Shown in pieces: positions 10,722-20,959 of a DNA stretch of 64,000 bases; position 1 is the first letter of the stretch, and each line of letters starts with the position of its first letter. The notes under the pieces were generated by a model. It did not search any database and was not told where the DNA came from. It saw nothing but the letters and a program-made list of their open reading frames with translations. The DNA comes from Pseudomonas umsongensis (GTDB lineage Bacteria > Pseudomonadota > Gammaproteobacteria > Pseudomonadales > Pseudomonadaceae). The position numbers and the translations under genes are program-made. The DNA is taken from NCBI RefSeq assembly GCF_002236105.1, contig NZ_NIWU01000001.1, positions 620,001 through 684,000 on the forward strand, given 5' to 3'.

Positions 10722-11693
10722 TTACTGGACGGCTTCGATGCGCTTGATCAGGTCGGCGTAGGGTGCGCCGTATTTCTCGCGGATCGAGGCGGTCGCTTCA
10801 TAGAAAGGTTTCTTGTCGACGGTGATGAACTCGACGCCGGCAGCCTTGAGTTTTTCTTCGCTGCTGGCCGATTTGGCATCCCACAGGGTGCGCTCCTGCG
10901 CCTGCGCCGCCTTGGCGGTCTTCTTCACCAGCACCTGCTGCTCGGGGGTGAGTTTGTTCCAGGTGATCTTCGACATCACGATCGGCTCGGGCAGGATCAG
11001 GTGCCCGGTCAGGCTATAGAACTTGGCGTTCTGGTAGTGATTGTGTTCGAGCAGGGTCGGCGGGTTGTTCTCCGCACCGTCGATCACACCGGTCTGCAGG
11101 GCACTGAAGATTTCACCGGTGTCCATGGCAATGCCGTTGCCGCCCATGGCGTTGATGGTTTCGATGAACATCGGGTTGCCTTGCACGCGAATCTTCATGC
11201 CCTTGAGATCCTCCAGGCTGCGCACCGGTTTCTTGGTGTAGATGTTGCGCGTGCCGCCATCCATCCAGGCGAGGGCGACGAGGTTGAATTCGGAGTTGGT
11301 GATCTTGTCGAGGATCTCGTCGCCGACTTCACCGTCGATGACCTTGCGCATGTGCGCCTGGTCGCGGAACACGAACGGCATGTTGAATACGTTCACGTCC
11401 GGCACCACCGGGCCGACGATGCCGAGGCTGACCCGAGCCATCTGGATCGCGCCAACCTGGGCCTGCTCGACAACTTCTTTTTCCGAGCCGAGCACACCGC
11501 TGGCGAACATCTTGAAGGTCAGCTTGCCGTCGCTGTCGGCCACCAGTGTCTTGCCCAATTGCTCTTCAGCGACCACGGTGGGGTAGCCCGCGGGGTGGAT
11601 GTCGGCAAACTTGATTTCCAGCGCATGGGCGGCGCTGCTGAGGGTGAAGGCCAGAGGGAGTGCTGCGGCGAGCAAGGTGCGTTTGAAGTCCAT
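10722..11693 (-). CDS. TRAP transporter periplasmic solute-binding protein (DctP family)
   Basis: A 323-residue exported binding protein. A Sec signal peptide covers about residues 1-24 (MDFKRTLLAAALPLAFTLSSAAHA). The mature DctP/SiaP fold follows, with GTRNIYTKKPVRSLEDLKGMKIRVQ and the conserved Arg that contacts the substrate carboxylate (IRVQGNPMFIE region). Binds an organic acid in the periplasm and delivers it to the DctQM pair. Gene context with udh and uxuL predicts a hexuronate ligand. Confidence 0.92.
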   Translation of the reverse strand: MDFKRTLLAAALPLAFTLSSAAHALEIKFADIHPAGYPTVVAEEQLGKTLVADSDGKLTFKMFASGVLGSEKEVVEQAQVGAIQMARVSLGIVGPVVPDVNVFNMPFVFRDQAHMRKVIDGEVGDEILDKITNSEFNLVALAWMDGGTRNIYTKKPVRSLEDLKGMKIRVQGNPMFIETINAMGGNGIAMDTGEIFSALQTGVIDGAENNPPTLLEHNHYQNAKFYSLTGHLILPEPIVMSKITWNKLTPEQQVLVKKTAKAAQAQERTLWDAKSASSEEKLKAAGVEFITVDKKPFYEATASIREKYGAPYADLIKRIEAVQ

Positions 11694-11760
11694 CGGGGGT
11701 GTCTCCAGTCTTGTTGTTTTTGTTATTCAGGGCACAGCGGTGTAGCGCCAACAATTGCAT

Positions 11761-12648
11761 TCATTGCTTGAAGTGCGGCTCGGGCAATCCCTTGACGCCG
11801 GGGTCCAGGGCGAACACGCCACCGGCCAGCGAATGCTCGTCAAGGTCGTCTCCCGGGCGAATCGAGGTCACGAACAAGGTGTCCAGGCGACTGCCACCGA
11901 AGGCGCACATGCTCGGTTTTTTCACCGGTACGGCAAGGGAGCGGTCCAGTCGACCGTCGGGGGTGAAGCGGTGGACCAACCCGGCATCGTTGCCGCAGAT
12001 CCAGTAACAACCCTCGGCATCGACCGCCGCGCCATCAGGGCGGCCGGCATATTGATTCATGTCGATGAACACGCGGCGGTTGGAAGGAGTGCCGCTGTCG
12101 ATGTCGTAATCGAATGCCCAGACCTGCTGCACCAGCGGATGGGAGTCGGACAGGTACATCGTCCGGCCGTCCGGGCTGAAGGCCAGGCCGTTGGGCACGA
12201 TCAGGCCGTTCAGTTGTGCCTGGAGCGGGCCTTGTTGCCCGGCGCCATAGCGATAGAGCGTGCCCACGGCGGCATTGGCGCCCATGTCCAGTACCATGCT
12301 CCCGGCCCAGAAGCGGCCCTGGCGGTCGCAGCGACCATCGTTGAGGCGCATGTCCGGGCGGGGGTGATCGACGTGGGCCAGGGGGGCGCTGTCGAGGCTG
12401 CCGTCGGCATGTGCATGCAGATGGTAGAACCCGCTCTCCATGCCGGCGACCCAGCCGCCATCGGAGTGACGGGCGATGCAGGCGAGCATTTGCGGGGCTT
12501 TCCAGGCGTGCACATGACCGGTTTGCGCGCTCCAGCATTGCAGGCCCCCGGCGGGAATATCGACCCAGTACAGGGCGTTTTCCTCGGGGACCCAGACCGG
12601 GCTTTCACCCACCGTATTGCGCGCATCGACAATCAGTTCGGCTTGCAT
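11761..12648 (-). CDS. uxuL: SMP-30/gluconolactonase family lactonase of the uronate pathway
   Basis: A 295-residue six-bladed beta-propeller. Metal ligands of the SMP-30 fold are visible: Glu in VGESPVW (about 15), Asn in RLNDGRCD, Asn in VPNGLAFS and Asp in RPDGAAVD. Sitting directly after uronate dehydrogenase, it should hydrolyse the aldaro-lactone made by that enzyme to galactarate or glucarate, as described for UxuL lactonases. The gap to udh is 49 bp and to the TRAP binding-protein gene 67 bp, all on one strand, so one transcript is likely. Confidence 0.8.
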   Translation of the reverse strand: MQAELIVDARNTVGESPVWVPEENALYWVDIPAGGLQCWSAQTGHVHAWKAPQMLACIARHSDGGWVAGMESGFYHLHAHADGSLDSAPLAHVDHPRPDMRLNDGRCDRQGRFWAGSMVLDMGANAAVGTLYRYGAGQQGPLQAQLNGLIVPNGLAFSPDGRTMYLSDSHPLVQQVWAFDYDIDSGTPSNRRVFIDMNQYAGRPDGAAVDAEGCYWICGNDAGLVHRFTPDGRLDRSLAVPVKKPSMCAFGGSRLDTLFVTSIRPGDDLDEHSLAGGVFALDPGVKGLPEPHFKQ

Positions 12649-12697
12649 GGCAACTCATTCCCTTGGCTGTTGGTGGTTGGGCTCATGGCTGGGGCGA

Positions 12698-13522
12698 TCA
12701 GTCGCCGAACGGGCCGGCAACGCAAAAGGCACCGCCCTGGTAGATCCGCACCGGGTCATCGGCGGCCGGCAGCGGCTGGGCTTCGACCTTTTCACGGAAC
12801 ACTTCGGAGCTGTCCTGCGGGGCATAACCCAGGACCGTGGCGTAACGGTTGTCCCACCAGACGTCCTTGTTGTCGGAGGCGCCGTAGACCACCGTGTGTC
12901 CAACGTTGGGGGTGTAGAGCGCGCGTTCGAGCAATTGGGTGAGGTCACCGAAGCTCAGCCAGGTGCTCATCATCCTGCGGTTCTGCGGCTCGGGGAACGA
13001 AGAGCCGATGCGCACGCTGACGGTCTCGATGCCGTAGCGATCGAAGTAGAACGTGGCCATGTCTTCGCCATAGGACTTGGACAAGCCGTAGTAGCTGTCC
13101 GGGCGGCGAGGGGAATGGGCGTCGATGACTTCATCCTGCTTGTAGAAGCCGATGACGTGGTTGGAACTGGCGAAGATCACACGCTTGACGCCGTGACGGC
13201 GTGCCGCCTCATAGATGTGGAATACGCCGCAGATGTTGGCGCCGAGGATTTCTTCGAACGAGCGCTCAACCGACACCCCGCCAAAATGCAGGATCGCATC
13301 CACGCCTTCGACCAACTGATGCACCGCGTGCTTGTCGGCGAGGTCGCACGGCACGACTTCTTCGCGATCATCGATGGCGGGGGCGATGTCGGCGATGTCG
13401 GACAGGCGAATGACGTTGGCGTACGGGCGCAGGCTCTCGCGCAGGACTTTGCCCAGGCCACCGGCAGCACCGGTCAGCAACAGGCGATTGAAGGGCGTTT
13501 GGGCGGTTGCAGTGGTCGTCAT
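12698..13522 (-). CDS. udh: Uronate dehydrogenase (NAD-dependent)
   Basis: A 274-residue extended SDR enzyme. The Rossmann motif is GAAGGLGKVLR (residues 18-28) and the catalytic pair is YxxxK in SYYGLSKSYGED. Length and the sequence around FASSNHVIGFYKQDEVIDAHSP fit bacterial uronate dehydrogenases, which oxidise D-galacturonate or D-glucuronate to the corresponding aldaro-lactone. It is the first gene of the leftward transport-oxidation operon, and a GntR-like operator lies 46-55 bp upstream of its start. Confidence 0.87.
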   Translation of the reverse strand: MTTTATAQTPFNRLLLTGAAGGLGKVLRESLRPYANVIRLSDIADIAPAIDDREEVVPCDLADKHAVHQLVEGVDAILHFGGVSVERSFEEILGANICGVFHIYEAARRHGVKRVIFASSNHVIGFYKQDEVIDAHSPRRPDSYYGLSKSYGEDMATFYFDRYGIETVSVRIGSSFPEPQNRRMMSTWLSFGDLTQLLERALYTPNVGHTVVYGASDNKDVWWDNRYATVLGYAPQDSSEVFREKVEAQPLPAADDPVRIYQGGAFCVAGPFGD

Positions 13523-13566
13523 GGGAATTCCTGGACAAGCAGTTATTGTTATTGGGTCGTTGTAGG

Positions 13567-13578
13567 TTGTCGTACGAC
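13567..13578. promoter_or_regulatory. GntR/FadR-type operator candidate upstream of udh
   Basis: The perfect 10-bp palindrome GTCGTACGAC (13569-13578), preceded by TT, fits the TNGTNNNACNA pattern of FadR-subfamily GntR regulators. It lies upstream of udh and recurs upstream of the porin gene (15114-15125), which suggests both are controlled by the same regulator, encoded outside this window. Confidence 0.6.
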
Positions 13579-13678
13579 TTTGCTGAAGTATCGGTAGGCT
13601 TTCCGGTTTTTGTCAACGCGACATTGGTGGAAATTGACGGAGGGTCACCCCGATCAATGCTCTGGTAAATCTCGATCC

Positions 13679-13746
13679 CTGTAGGAGTTGGCTTGCCAGC
13701 GATGGCGATCTGGCGGACGCCATCGCTGGCAAGCCAGCTCCTACAG
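13679..13746. repeat. Paired REP-like palindrome
   Basis: CTGTAGGAGTTGGCTTGCCA and a near-complement enclose a short loop, forming an almost perfect hairpin just downstream of the porin gene. Confidence 0.85.
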
Positions 13747-13769
13747 GGGCATTTGTTGATCCTCTGCTC

Positions 13770-15068
13770 TTACAACAACGAAATCGGGTAGCTGATGAAA
13801 ATCCGGTTTTCGTCGAACTCGTTGGTGCTGAAATCCTTGCGGATGCTCGCATTGCGCCATTTGACGTTGAGGTTTTTCAACGCGCCGCTCTGCACCGTGT
13901 AGGCCAGTTCCGATTCGCGGCCCCATTCCTTGCCGTCGGTGATGGTGCCGGTGTGCACGTTGTCGCCGCTGATGTAGCGGTTCATCAGTGTCAGGCCGGG
14001 AATGCCCAGGGCCACGAAGTTGTAGTCGTGACGCACCTGCCAGGACTTCTCCCTGGCGTTGTCGTAGCTGGAGTTGTAGCTGTCGTTGGCCAGGGTCCCG
14101 CCGCTGGTGCCGTTGACCCGCATCCACACGTCGTCGCCGCTGAGTTTTTGCAGGCCGACATAAAAGGTGTTGCCACCGTATTTGGCCGAGAGCAGGGCGA
14201 AGGCGGTCTTGTTGTCCAGGTCACCGGCCAGGGCACTGCCGTCTTCCTTGCCGATGAAGTAGCCGAGGTTGGCGCCCAGGGTCCAGTCGCCGATTGGCTG
14301 ACTGTGACTGAGGTTGAAGTACTGCTGCTGGTAGATGTCGCTGAGTTCGGCGTACCAGACGCCGACCTGGGTGCGTTTTTCGTTGAAGGCGTATTCGCCG
14401 CCGCCGAAGTTGAAACGGTCCGAGCTAAAGGCCGCCGACTTGCCGTTCATGAACATGTCTTCCATGCTCGCATCGTTGCGCGGGCTGTTCTGGCGGAACT
14501 GCCCGCCGTAGAGCGTCAGGCCGCTGATCTCGGTGGACGTCACCTGGCCACCGCGGAAGGTTTGCGGCAGCGAGCGGCCGTCGTCGGAACGCAGGATCGG
14601 CAACACCGGCATCCATTCGCCGACCTTCAGTTCGGTTCTCGAGATCTTGCCTTTGAGTGCCACGCCCAGGCGCCCGAAGTTGTCGGCCGGGCGGCCGTCA
14701 CCATGGACCGGCAGCAACTGCGTTCCCGTGGTGCCCTTGCCGCCGTCGAGCTTTTGCGAGTACAGCCCCAGCACATCCACACCGAAGCCCACCGGGCCCT
14801 GGGTATAGCCGGATTTGGCGTCGAGGATGAAGTTCTGTGTCCACTCCTCAGCCTTGCCCTGAGGGTAGGCCGGGTTGGTGTAGTTGCGATTGAAGTAGGC
14901 GTTGCGCAGGTTCAGCGTGGCTTTGGCGTCATCGGTGAAGCCTTCGGCCTGGCTGGTGAGGGGCAGGCTCAGGGCCAGGCTGGCGCAACCGTACAGGCTC
15001 AGTGTCTGCAAGCGGGTGATGGTTGGGCGTGGAGTACGGACGGACGAATCGAGGACGAGCTTGCTCAC
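13770..15068 (-). CDS. OprD-family outer-membrane porin
   Basis: A 432-residue outer-membrane channel, taking a GTG start at 15068 (VSKLVLDSS) that has GGGAGC a few bases upstream; a 32-codon upstream extension is open but starts before the operator. A signal peptide ends near SLPLTSQAEG. The mature chain has the OprD features: FTDDAKATLNLRNAYFNR at the N terminus, alternating beta strands, and a terminal phenylalanine-rich strand (NRIFISYPISLL). Because the porin lies beside the uronate genes and shares their putative operator, it likely admits hexuronates or aldarates. Confidence 0.9.
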   Translation of the reverse strand: MSKLVLDSSVRTPRPTITRLQTLSLYGCASLALSLPLTSQAEGFTDDAKATLNLRNAYFNRNYTNPAYPQGKAEEWTQNFILDAKSGYTQGPVGFGVDVLGLYSQKLDGGKGTTGTQLLPVHGDGRPADNFGRLGVALKGKISRTELKVGEWMPVLPILRSDDGRSLPQTFRGGQVTSTEISGLTLYGGQFRQNSPRNDASMEDMFMNGKSAAFSSDRFNFGGGEYAFNEKRTQVGVWYAELSDIYQQQYFNLSHSQPIGDWTLGANLGYFIGKEDGSALAGDLDNKTAFALLSAKYGGNTFYVGLQKLSGDDVWMRVNGTSGGTLANDSYNSSYDNAREKSWQVRHDYNFVALGIPGLTLMNRYISGDNVHTGTITDGKEWGRESELAYTVQSGALKNLNVKWRNASIRKDFSTNEFDENRIFISYPISLL

Positions 15069-15361
15069 TGTGACGCTCCCTTGCTGCTTTTTTGTTTTTA
15101 TTTTTGTCATACGTCGTCGTACAACATTGGCGAAGATATTTGCGGGATTTTTGGGGGTTGTCAATCGGAAGTTATACGATGACTTGAGGTAATTCGTTCC
15201 CCCGGGGTTAAGGGGTTATATGGGTAGAGACCGCAGGCATGGTTTGAAGGTATGAAATGCGGTCAAGAGGTGCCCTGACCATGCGCCGGAATCGACGGTC
15301 CCCTGTCGCCGCGCCGTAGAGCGGTGCTAGTCTTGTTTAATGTTGTTGTCAGGGAGCCCTC
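15069..15361. promoter_or_regulatory. Divergent control region between the porin and RutR-like genes
   Basis: This 293-bp gene-free region holds a T-rich tract and a cluster of related sites on the porin side. GTCGTACAAC is at 15116-15125, and GTTATACGATGAC at 15171-15183 is an 11-of-13 match to the reverse of 15113-15125. The first fits the GntR pattern TNGTNNNACNA (15114-15124) and matches the site upstream of udh. The right half, before the TetR gene, contains no motif I can assign. Confidence 0.55.
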
Positions 15362-15982
15362 ATGGGCAATCACAAGATCGAGATTCGTCGCAGTAACGTC
15401 GAGAAAATTCTGCTGGGGGCCGAGAAGGTCTTCGCCGAAAAAGGCTTTGGTAGCACCGCCATGGCCGACATCGCCGCCGAGGTGCAACTGCCGCGCTCCA
15501 ACCTGCATTACTACTTCAGCACCAAGACCGAACTGTACAGCGCCGTGCTGTTGGACCTGCTGGAAGTGTGGAAGCAGGACGCGCTGTGCTTCGAGATGTT
15601 CGACGACCCCCGCGTGGTGCTCAGCAGCTACATCCGCGCCAAGATGAACCACTCGCGCAGCCGGCCCTACGGTTCAAAGGTCTGGGCCAACGAAATCATC
15701 CACGGCGCGCCGACCCTGGGCGCGAAGCTGGACGCGAGCCTGTATGACTGGGCCAAGATGAAAGAAGCGAAGATCCGCCAGTGGGTGGACGACGGGCGCA
15801 TCCTGCCGGTGGAGCCTTCAAGCCTGTTGTACATGATCTGGGCTTCGACACAGCACTATGCCGACTTTGATCATCAGGTGAATATTTTGAATGATCATCA
15901 ACCGTTGTCCGATATGCAGTTCGAGCGGGCGGTGCAGACGGTGACGAGTGTGATTTTGCGGGGGATCGGGTTGGAGCCCTGA
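15362..15982 (+). CDS. TetR-family regulator, RutR-like
   Basis: A 206-residue regulator with an N-terminal TetR helix-turn-helix (MADIAAEVQLPRSNLHYYFSTKTELY, about residues 35-60) and a C-terminal domain of the RutR/YcdC type (SSLLYMIWASTQHYADFDHQV). RutR senses pyrimidines. This gene stands next to the pydA-pydX-hydratase genes in convergent orientation, so it is the obvious regulator of this pyrimidine cluster. It also sits beside the porin, but the operators there are of GntR type. Confidence 0.8.
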   Translation: MGNHKIEIRRSNVEKILLGAEKVFAEKGFGSTAMADIAAEVQLPRSNLHYYFSTKTELYSAVLLDLLEVWKQDALCFEMFDDPRVVLSSYIRAKMNHSRSRPYGSKVWANEIIHGAPTLGAKLDASLYDWAKMKEAKIRQWVDDGRILPVEPSSLLYMIWASTQHYADFDHQVNILNDHQPLSDMQFERAVQTVTSVILRGIGLEP

Positions 15983-16008
15983 GGCCTTCGGTGTTGCTGA
16001 TGGCCTCA

Positions 16009-16108
16009 TCGCGGGCAAGTCGGATCGCCGCACCGCCGCTCCCACAGGTTTTGGGAACGCCAGAAAAACCTGTGGGAGCGGCGGTGCGGCGATCCGACTT
16101 GCCCGCGA
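16009..16108. repeat. Perfect 40-bp inverted repeat (REP-like pair)
   Basis: Arms at 16009-16048 and 16069-16108 are exact reverse complements over all 40 bases (ending in CTCCCACAGG / CCTGTGGGAG) around a 20-base loop. It lies between the convergent TetR and pydA genes, where it could also end transcription from both sides. Confidence 0.9.
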
Positions 16109-16134
16109 AGGAGTGAGTTCAGACGCCGCTGAAC

Positions 16135-17409
16135 TCAAACCGCGACGTGATACGGATTCCTCGGATCATGATTCCAGTCGAGAAATGGCTTGCCGTTCTC
16201 CATCGGCACCATCTCGATACAGTCCTGCACCGGGCAGGTGATCTGGCACAGGTTGCAGCCCACGCACTCATCATCGATCACTTCATACTTGTGGGTACCG
16301 TCCGCCTGCTTGACGCTGGCGACCGCCTGGTGCGAGGTGTCTTCGCAGGCAATATGGCAGCGCCCACACCCAATACACGCCTCCTGATCGATCTTCGCGA
16401 TCACCTGATAGTTGATATCCAGGTACTTCCAGTCGGTGGTATTGCCCACCGCACGCCCGGAAAACTCGGCGATGTTGGCGTAACCTTGACTGTCCATCCA
16501 GCGGGACAGGCCGTCCTTCATCTCCTCGACAATCCGGAAGCCATGCAGCATTGCCGCCGTGCACACTTGCACCGAGCCGCTGCCCAGCGCAATGAATTCG
16601 GCGGCATCGCGCCAGTTGCCAATGCCGCCAATGCCGCTGATCGGCAGGCCCTGGGTCTGAGGGTCGCGGGCGATTTCGGCGACCATGTTCAAGGCGATCG
16701 GCTTGACTGCCGAGCCACAATAGCCGCCATGGGTACTTTGGCTGCCGACAATGGGATTGGCGACCATGCGCTCCAGGTTGACGCTGGTGATCGAGTTGAT
16801 CGTATTGATCAACGACACCGCATCCGCACCGCCACGATGCGCCGCGCGGGCAGCGACACGGATGTCGGTGATGTTCGGCGTGAGCTTGACGATCACCGGC
16901 AATGAGCAATAGGTCTTGCACCAGCGGGTGACCTGCTCGACGTATTCCGGGACTTGGCCAACCGCTGCGCCCATGCCGCGCTCAGGCATACCGTGAGGGC
17001 AACCGAAGTTCAGCTCGATGCCGTCGGCACCCGTGGCTTCCACCAGCGGCAGGATGTGTTTCCACGATTCTTCGACGCAAGGCACCATCAGCGACACGAT
17101 AAGCGCGCGGTCCGGCCAGTCCTTCTTGACCTGGGTGATTTCCCGCAGGTTGATCTCCAGCGAGCGATCGGTGATCAGTTCGATATTGTTAAAACCCAGT
17201 ACCTCCCGATTAGCCCCGAAGTGCGCCGAATAGCGCGAAGAAACGTTGACCGCCGCCGGGTCTTCCCCCAGGGTTTTCCAGACCACGCCACCCCAGCCAG
17301 CCTCGAAGGCGCGGACCACGTTGTAGGCCTTGTCGGTCGGCGGTGCAGAGGCCAGCCAGAACGGGTTGGGGGACTTGATGCCAGCAAAGACAATCGACAG
17401 ATCGGCCAT
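16135..17409 (-). CDS. pydA: NAD-dependent dihydropyrimidine dehydrogenase, catalytic subunit
   Basis: Reduces uracil and thymine to their 5,6-dihydro forms, the first step of reductive pyrimidine breakdown; also called PreA. The 424-residue protein has an FMN-binding dihydroorotate-dehydrogenase-like barrel (residues about 1-320, with NFGCPHGMPERGMGAAVGQ near the pyrimidine site). It ends in a two-cluster ferredoxin domain: CIGCGRCHIAC and CVGCNLCQITCP, each with the 4Fe-4S spacing, and a last Cys in VQDCIEM. Its start directly abuts the pydX stop, so the two subunits are translated together. Confidence 0.94.
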   Translation of the reverse strand: MADLSIVFAGIKSPNPFWLASAPPTDKAYNVVRAFEAGWGGVVWKTLGEDPAAVNVSSRYSAHFGANREVLGFNNIELITDRSLEINLREITQVKKDWPDRALIVSLMVPCVEESWKHILPLVEATGADGIELNFGCPHGMPERGMGAAVGQVPEYVEQVTRWCKTYCSLPVIVKLTPNITDIRVAARAAHRGGADAVSLINTINSITSVNLERMVANPIVGSQSTHGGYCGSAVKPIALNMVAEIARDPQTQGLPISGIGGIGNWRDAAEFIALGSGSVQVCTAAMLHGFRIVEEMKDGLSRWMDSQGYANIAEFSGRAVGNTTDWKYLDINYQVIAKIDQEACIGCGRCHIACEDTSHQAVASVKQADGTHKYEVIDDECVGCNLCQITCPVQDCIEMVPMENGKPFLDWNHDPRNPYHVAV

Positions 17410-18777
17410 TTATGCAGCCTCCACATTGAGCATCAGTTGAGCGTTGATCGCCTCGGCGGCGCGCTTGCCGTGCTGTACTGCCTGAACGGTGAGATCCTGG
17501 TCGAGGCTGGTGCAGTCGCCGCCGGCATACACGCCAGGAATGCTGGTGCGCAGATGCTCGTCCACCTGGATGCGATCACCGTCGCGCTTGAGTTCCCGGG
17601 CCAGCGGATCGCTGAGTGCGCTGCTGTCGAAGGCCTGGCCGATGGCCTTGAATATCGCGTCGGCAGCCAGCTCAAAAGTTTCGCCAGTGGTTTGCAGGCG
17701 GCCTTCAACCAGGTGGGTGCGAGCGAATCGCATGCCGCGCACCTGGCCCTGGTCATTGAGCAAGACTTCCTCCGGTTGGGCCCAGGTCAACAGGCGTACC
17801 TGATTGGCCTTGGCAATCTCCTGTTCATGGTGGGTGGCCCCCATGTCCTCGACACCACGGCGATACACCAGGTTGACGTCGTGGGCGCCGAGCCGGGCCA
17901 TCTGCACCGCCATGTCGATGGCGGTGTTGCCGGCGCCGAGCACGATGCAGTGGTCAGCCAGCGGCAGCTGGGTCAAGTCGTCGGCCTGGCGCAGCTCGCG
18001 GATATAGTCGGTGGCGGCTACCAGGCCGGGCGCGTCTTCATGCTGTAGGCCAAGCTGTTTGCTGGCCGCCAGGCCGAGGCCGAGGAACACCGCGTCGAAT
18101 TGTTGATGCAGGTCGCTGAGGCTGAGGTTTTCCCCGAGCCTGTGCCCATGGCGGATTTCGATGCCACCGATTTCCAACAGGAAGTCCAGCTCCTTTTGTG
18201 CGTAATCGTCCACCAGTTTGTATTTCGCGATCCCGTATTCGTTCAGGCCACCGGCCTTTTCCCTGGCCTCGAAAATCACCACGTCATGGCCGTGCATCGC
18301 ACTGCGGTGGGCGCAGGACAACCCGGCGGGGCCGGCCCCGACCACGGCGATGCGCTTGCCGGTGGCGGCCGCGCGGGAGAATGGATGCTGGCTGAAATGC
18401 GCGTTGTCCACGGCATAACGTTGCAACAGGCCGATCAAGACCGGCGCGCACTCATGGGCGTTGTTGCGCACGCAGGCTTGCTGACAAAGAATTTCTGTCG
18501 GACAGACCCGGGCGCAACTGCCACCGAGGATGTTGGCGGAGAGGATTTTCTGCGCCGCGCCCTGCACGTTGTCCTGGTGGATGTTACGGATGAACGAGGG
18601 AATATCGATTTCACTCGGGCAGGCATTCACGCAGGGTGCGTCGTAGCAATACAGGCAGCGCGAGGCCTCCAGATGGGCCTGGCGATCATTGAGTGGCGGC
18701 GCCAGGTCGGTGAAATGGCCGGCGAGGGCGGCCGCATTCTCAACGGGATGCGGGAGGTGGGTCAGGGTCTTGATCAC
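17410..18777 (-). CDS. pydX: Dihydropyrimidine dehydrogenase, NAD(P)H-oxidising flavoprotein subunit
   Basis: Partner of PydA (PreT/GltD type) that takes electrons from NAD(P)H. I choose the GTG at 18777 (VIKTLTHLPHPVENAAAL), with GTGAGG upstream, giving 455 residues; a 15-codon extension is open. The N-terminal domain has the GltD-type iron-sulfur cysteines (CLYCYDAPCVNACP and CARVCPTEILCQQAC). It is followed by the FAD motif VVGAGPAGLSCAHR and the NAD(P) motif VLGAGNTAIDMAVQMARLG. It lies between the dihydropyrimidinase gene and pydA on the same strand. Confidence 0.93.
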   Translation of the reverse strand: MIKTLTHLPHPVENAAALAGHFTDLAPPLNDRQAHLEASRCLYCYDAPCVNACPSEIDIPSFIRNIHQDNVQGAAQKILSANILGGSCARVCPTEILCQQACVRNNAHECAPVLIGLLQRYAVDNAHFSQHPFSRAAATGKRIAVVGAGPAGLSCAHRSAMHGHDVVIFEAREKAGGLNEYGIAKYKLVDDYAQKELDFLLEIGGIEIRHGHRLGENLSLSDLHQQFDAVFLGLGLAASKQLGLQHEDAPGLVAATDYIRELRQADDLTQLPLADHCIVLGAGNTAIDMAVQMARLGAHDVNLVYRRGVEDMGATHHEQEIAKANQVRLLTWAQPEEVLLNDQGQVRGMRFARTHLVEGRLQTTGETFELAADAIFKAIGQAFDSSALSDPLARELKRDGDRIQVDEHLRTSIPGVYAGGDCTSLDQDLTVQAVQHGKRAAEAINAQLMLNVEAA

Positions 18778-18842
18778 GGTATTTGGCCTCACGGTAATTG
18801 AGGTGCTGCCTCTGTTGGGCATTACTCAGTGCTACGCCATCC

Positions 18843-18930
18843 CCTGTAGGAGCTGCCGCAGGCTGCGATCTTTTGATCTTGATCTTGGAAGCAAAATCAA
18901 AAGATCGCAGCCTGCGGCAGCTCCTACAGG
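18843..18930. repeat. Paired REP-like palindrome (TGTAGGAGCTGCCGCAGGCTGCG family)
   Basis: Arms of about 35 bp at 18843-18877 and 18896-18930 are perfect complements. The same sequence family recurs at 25092. It sits inside the presumed hydA-pydX-pydA transcript, so it could lower expression of the downstream genes. Confidence 0.88.
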
Positions 18931-18970
18931 GTTCGCATTCCAGATGTGGGAGCGATTGAAGGCCTTGATT

Positions 18971-20959
<1,989 letters not shown>

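Noticed and set aside
13953..15182. A 409-codon plus-strand frame opposite the porin gene
   Set aside because: Shadow of the OprD gene; its translation is Val/Ala/Gly/His-rich without any fold-like pattern.
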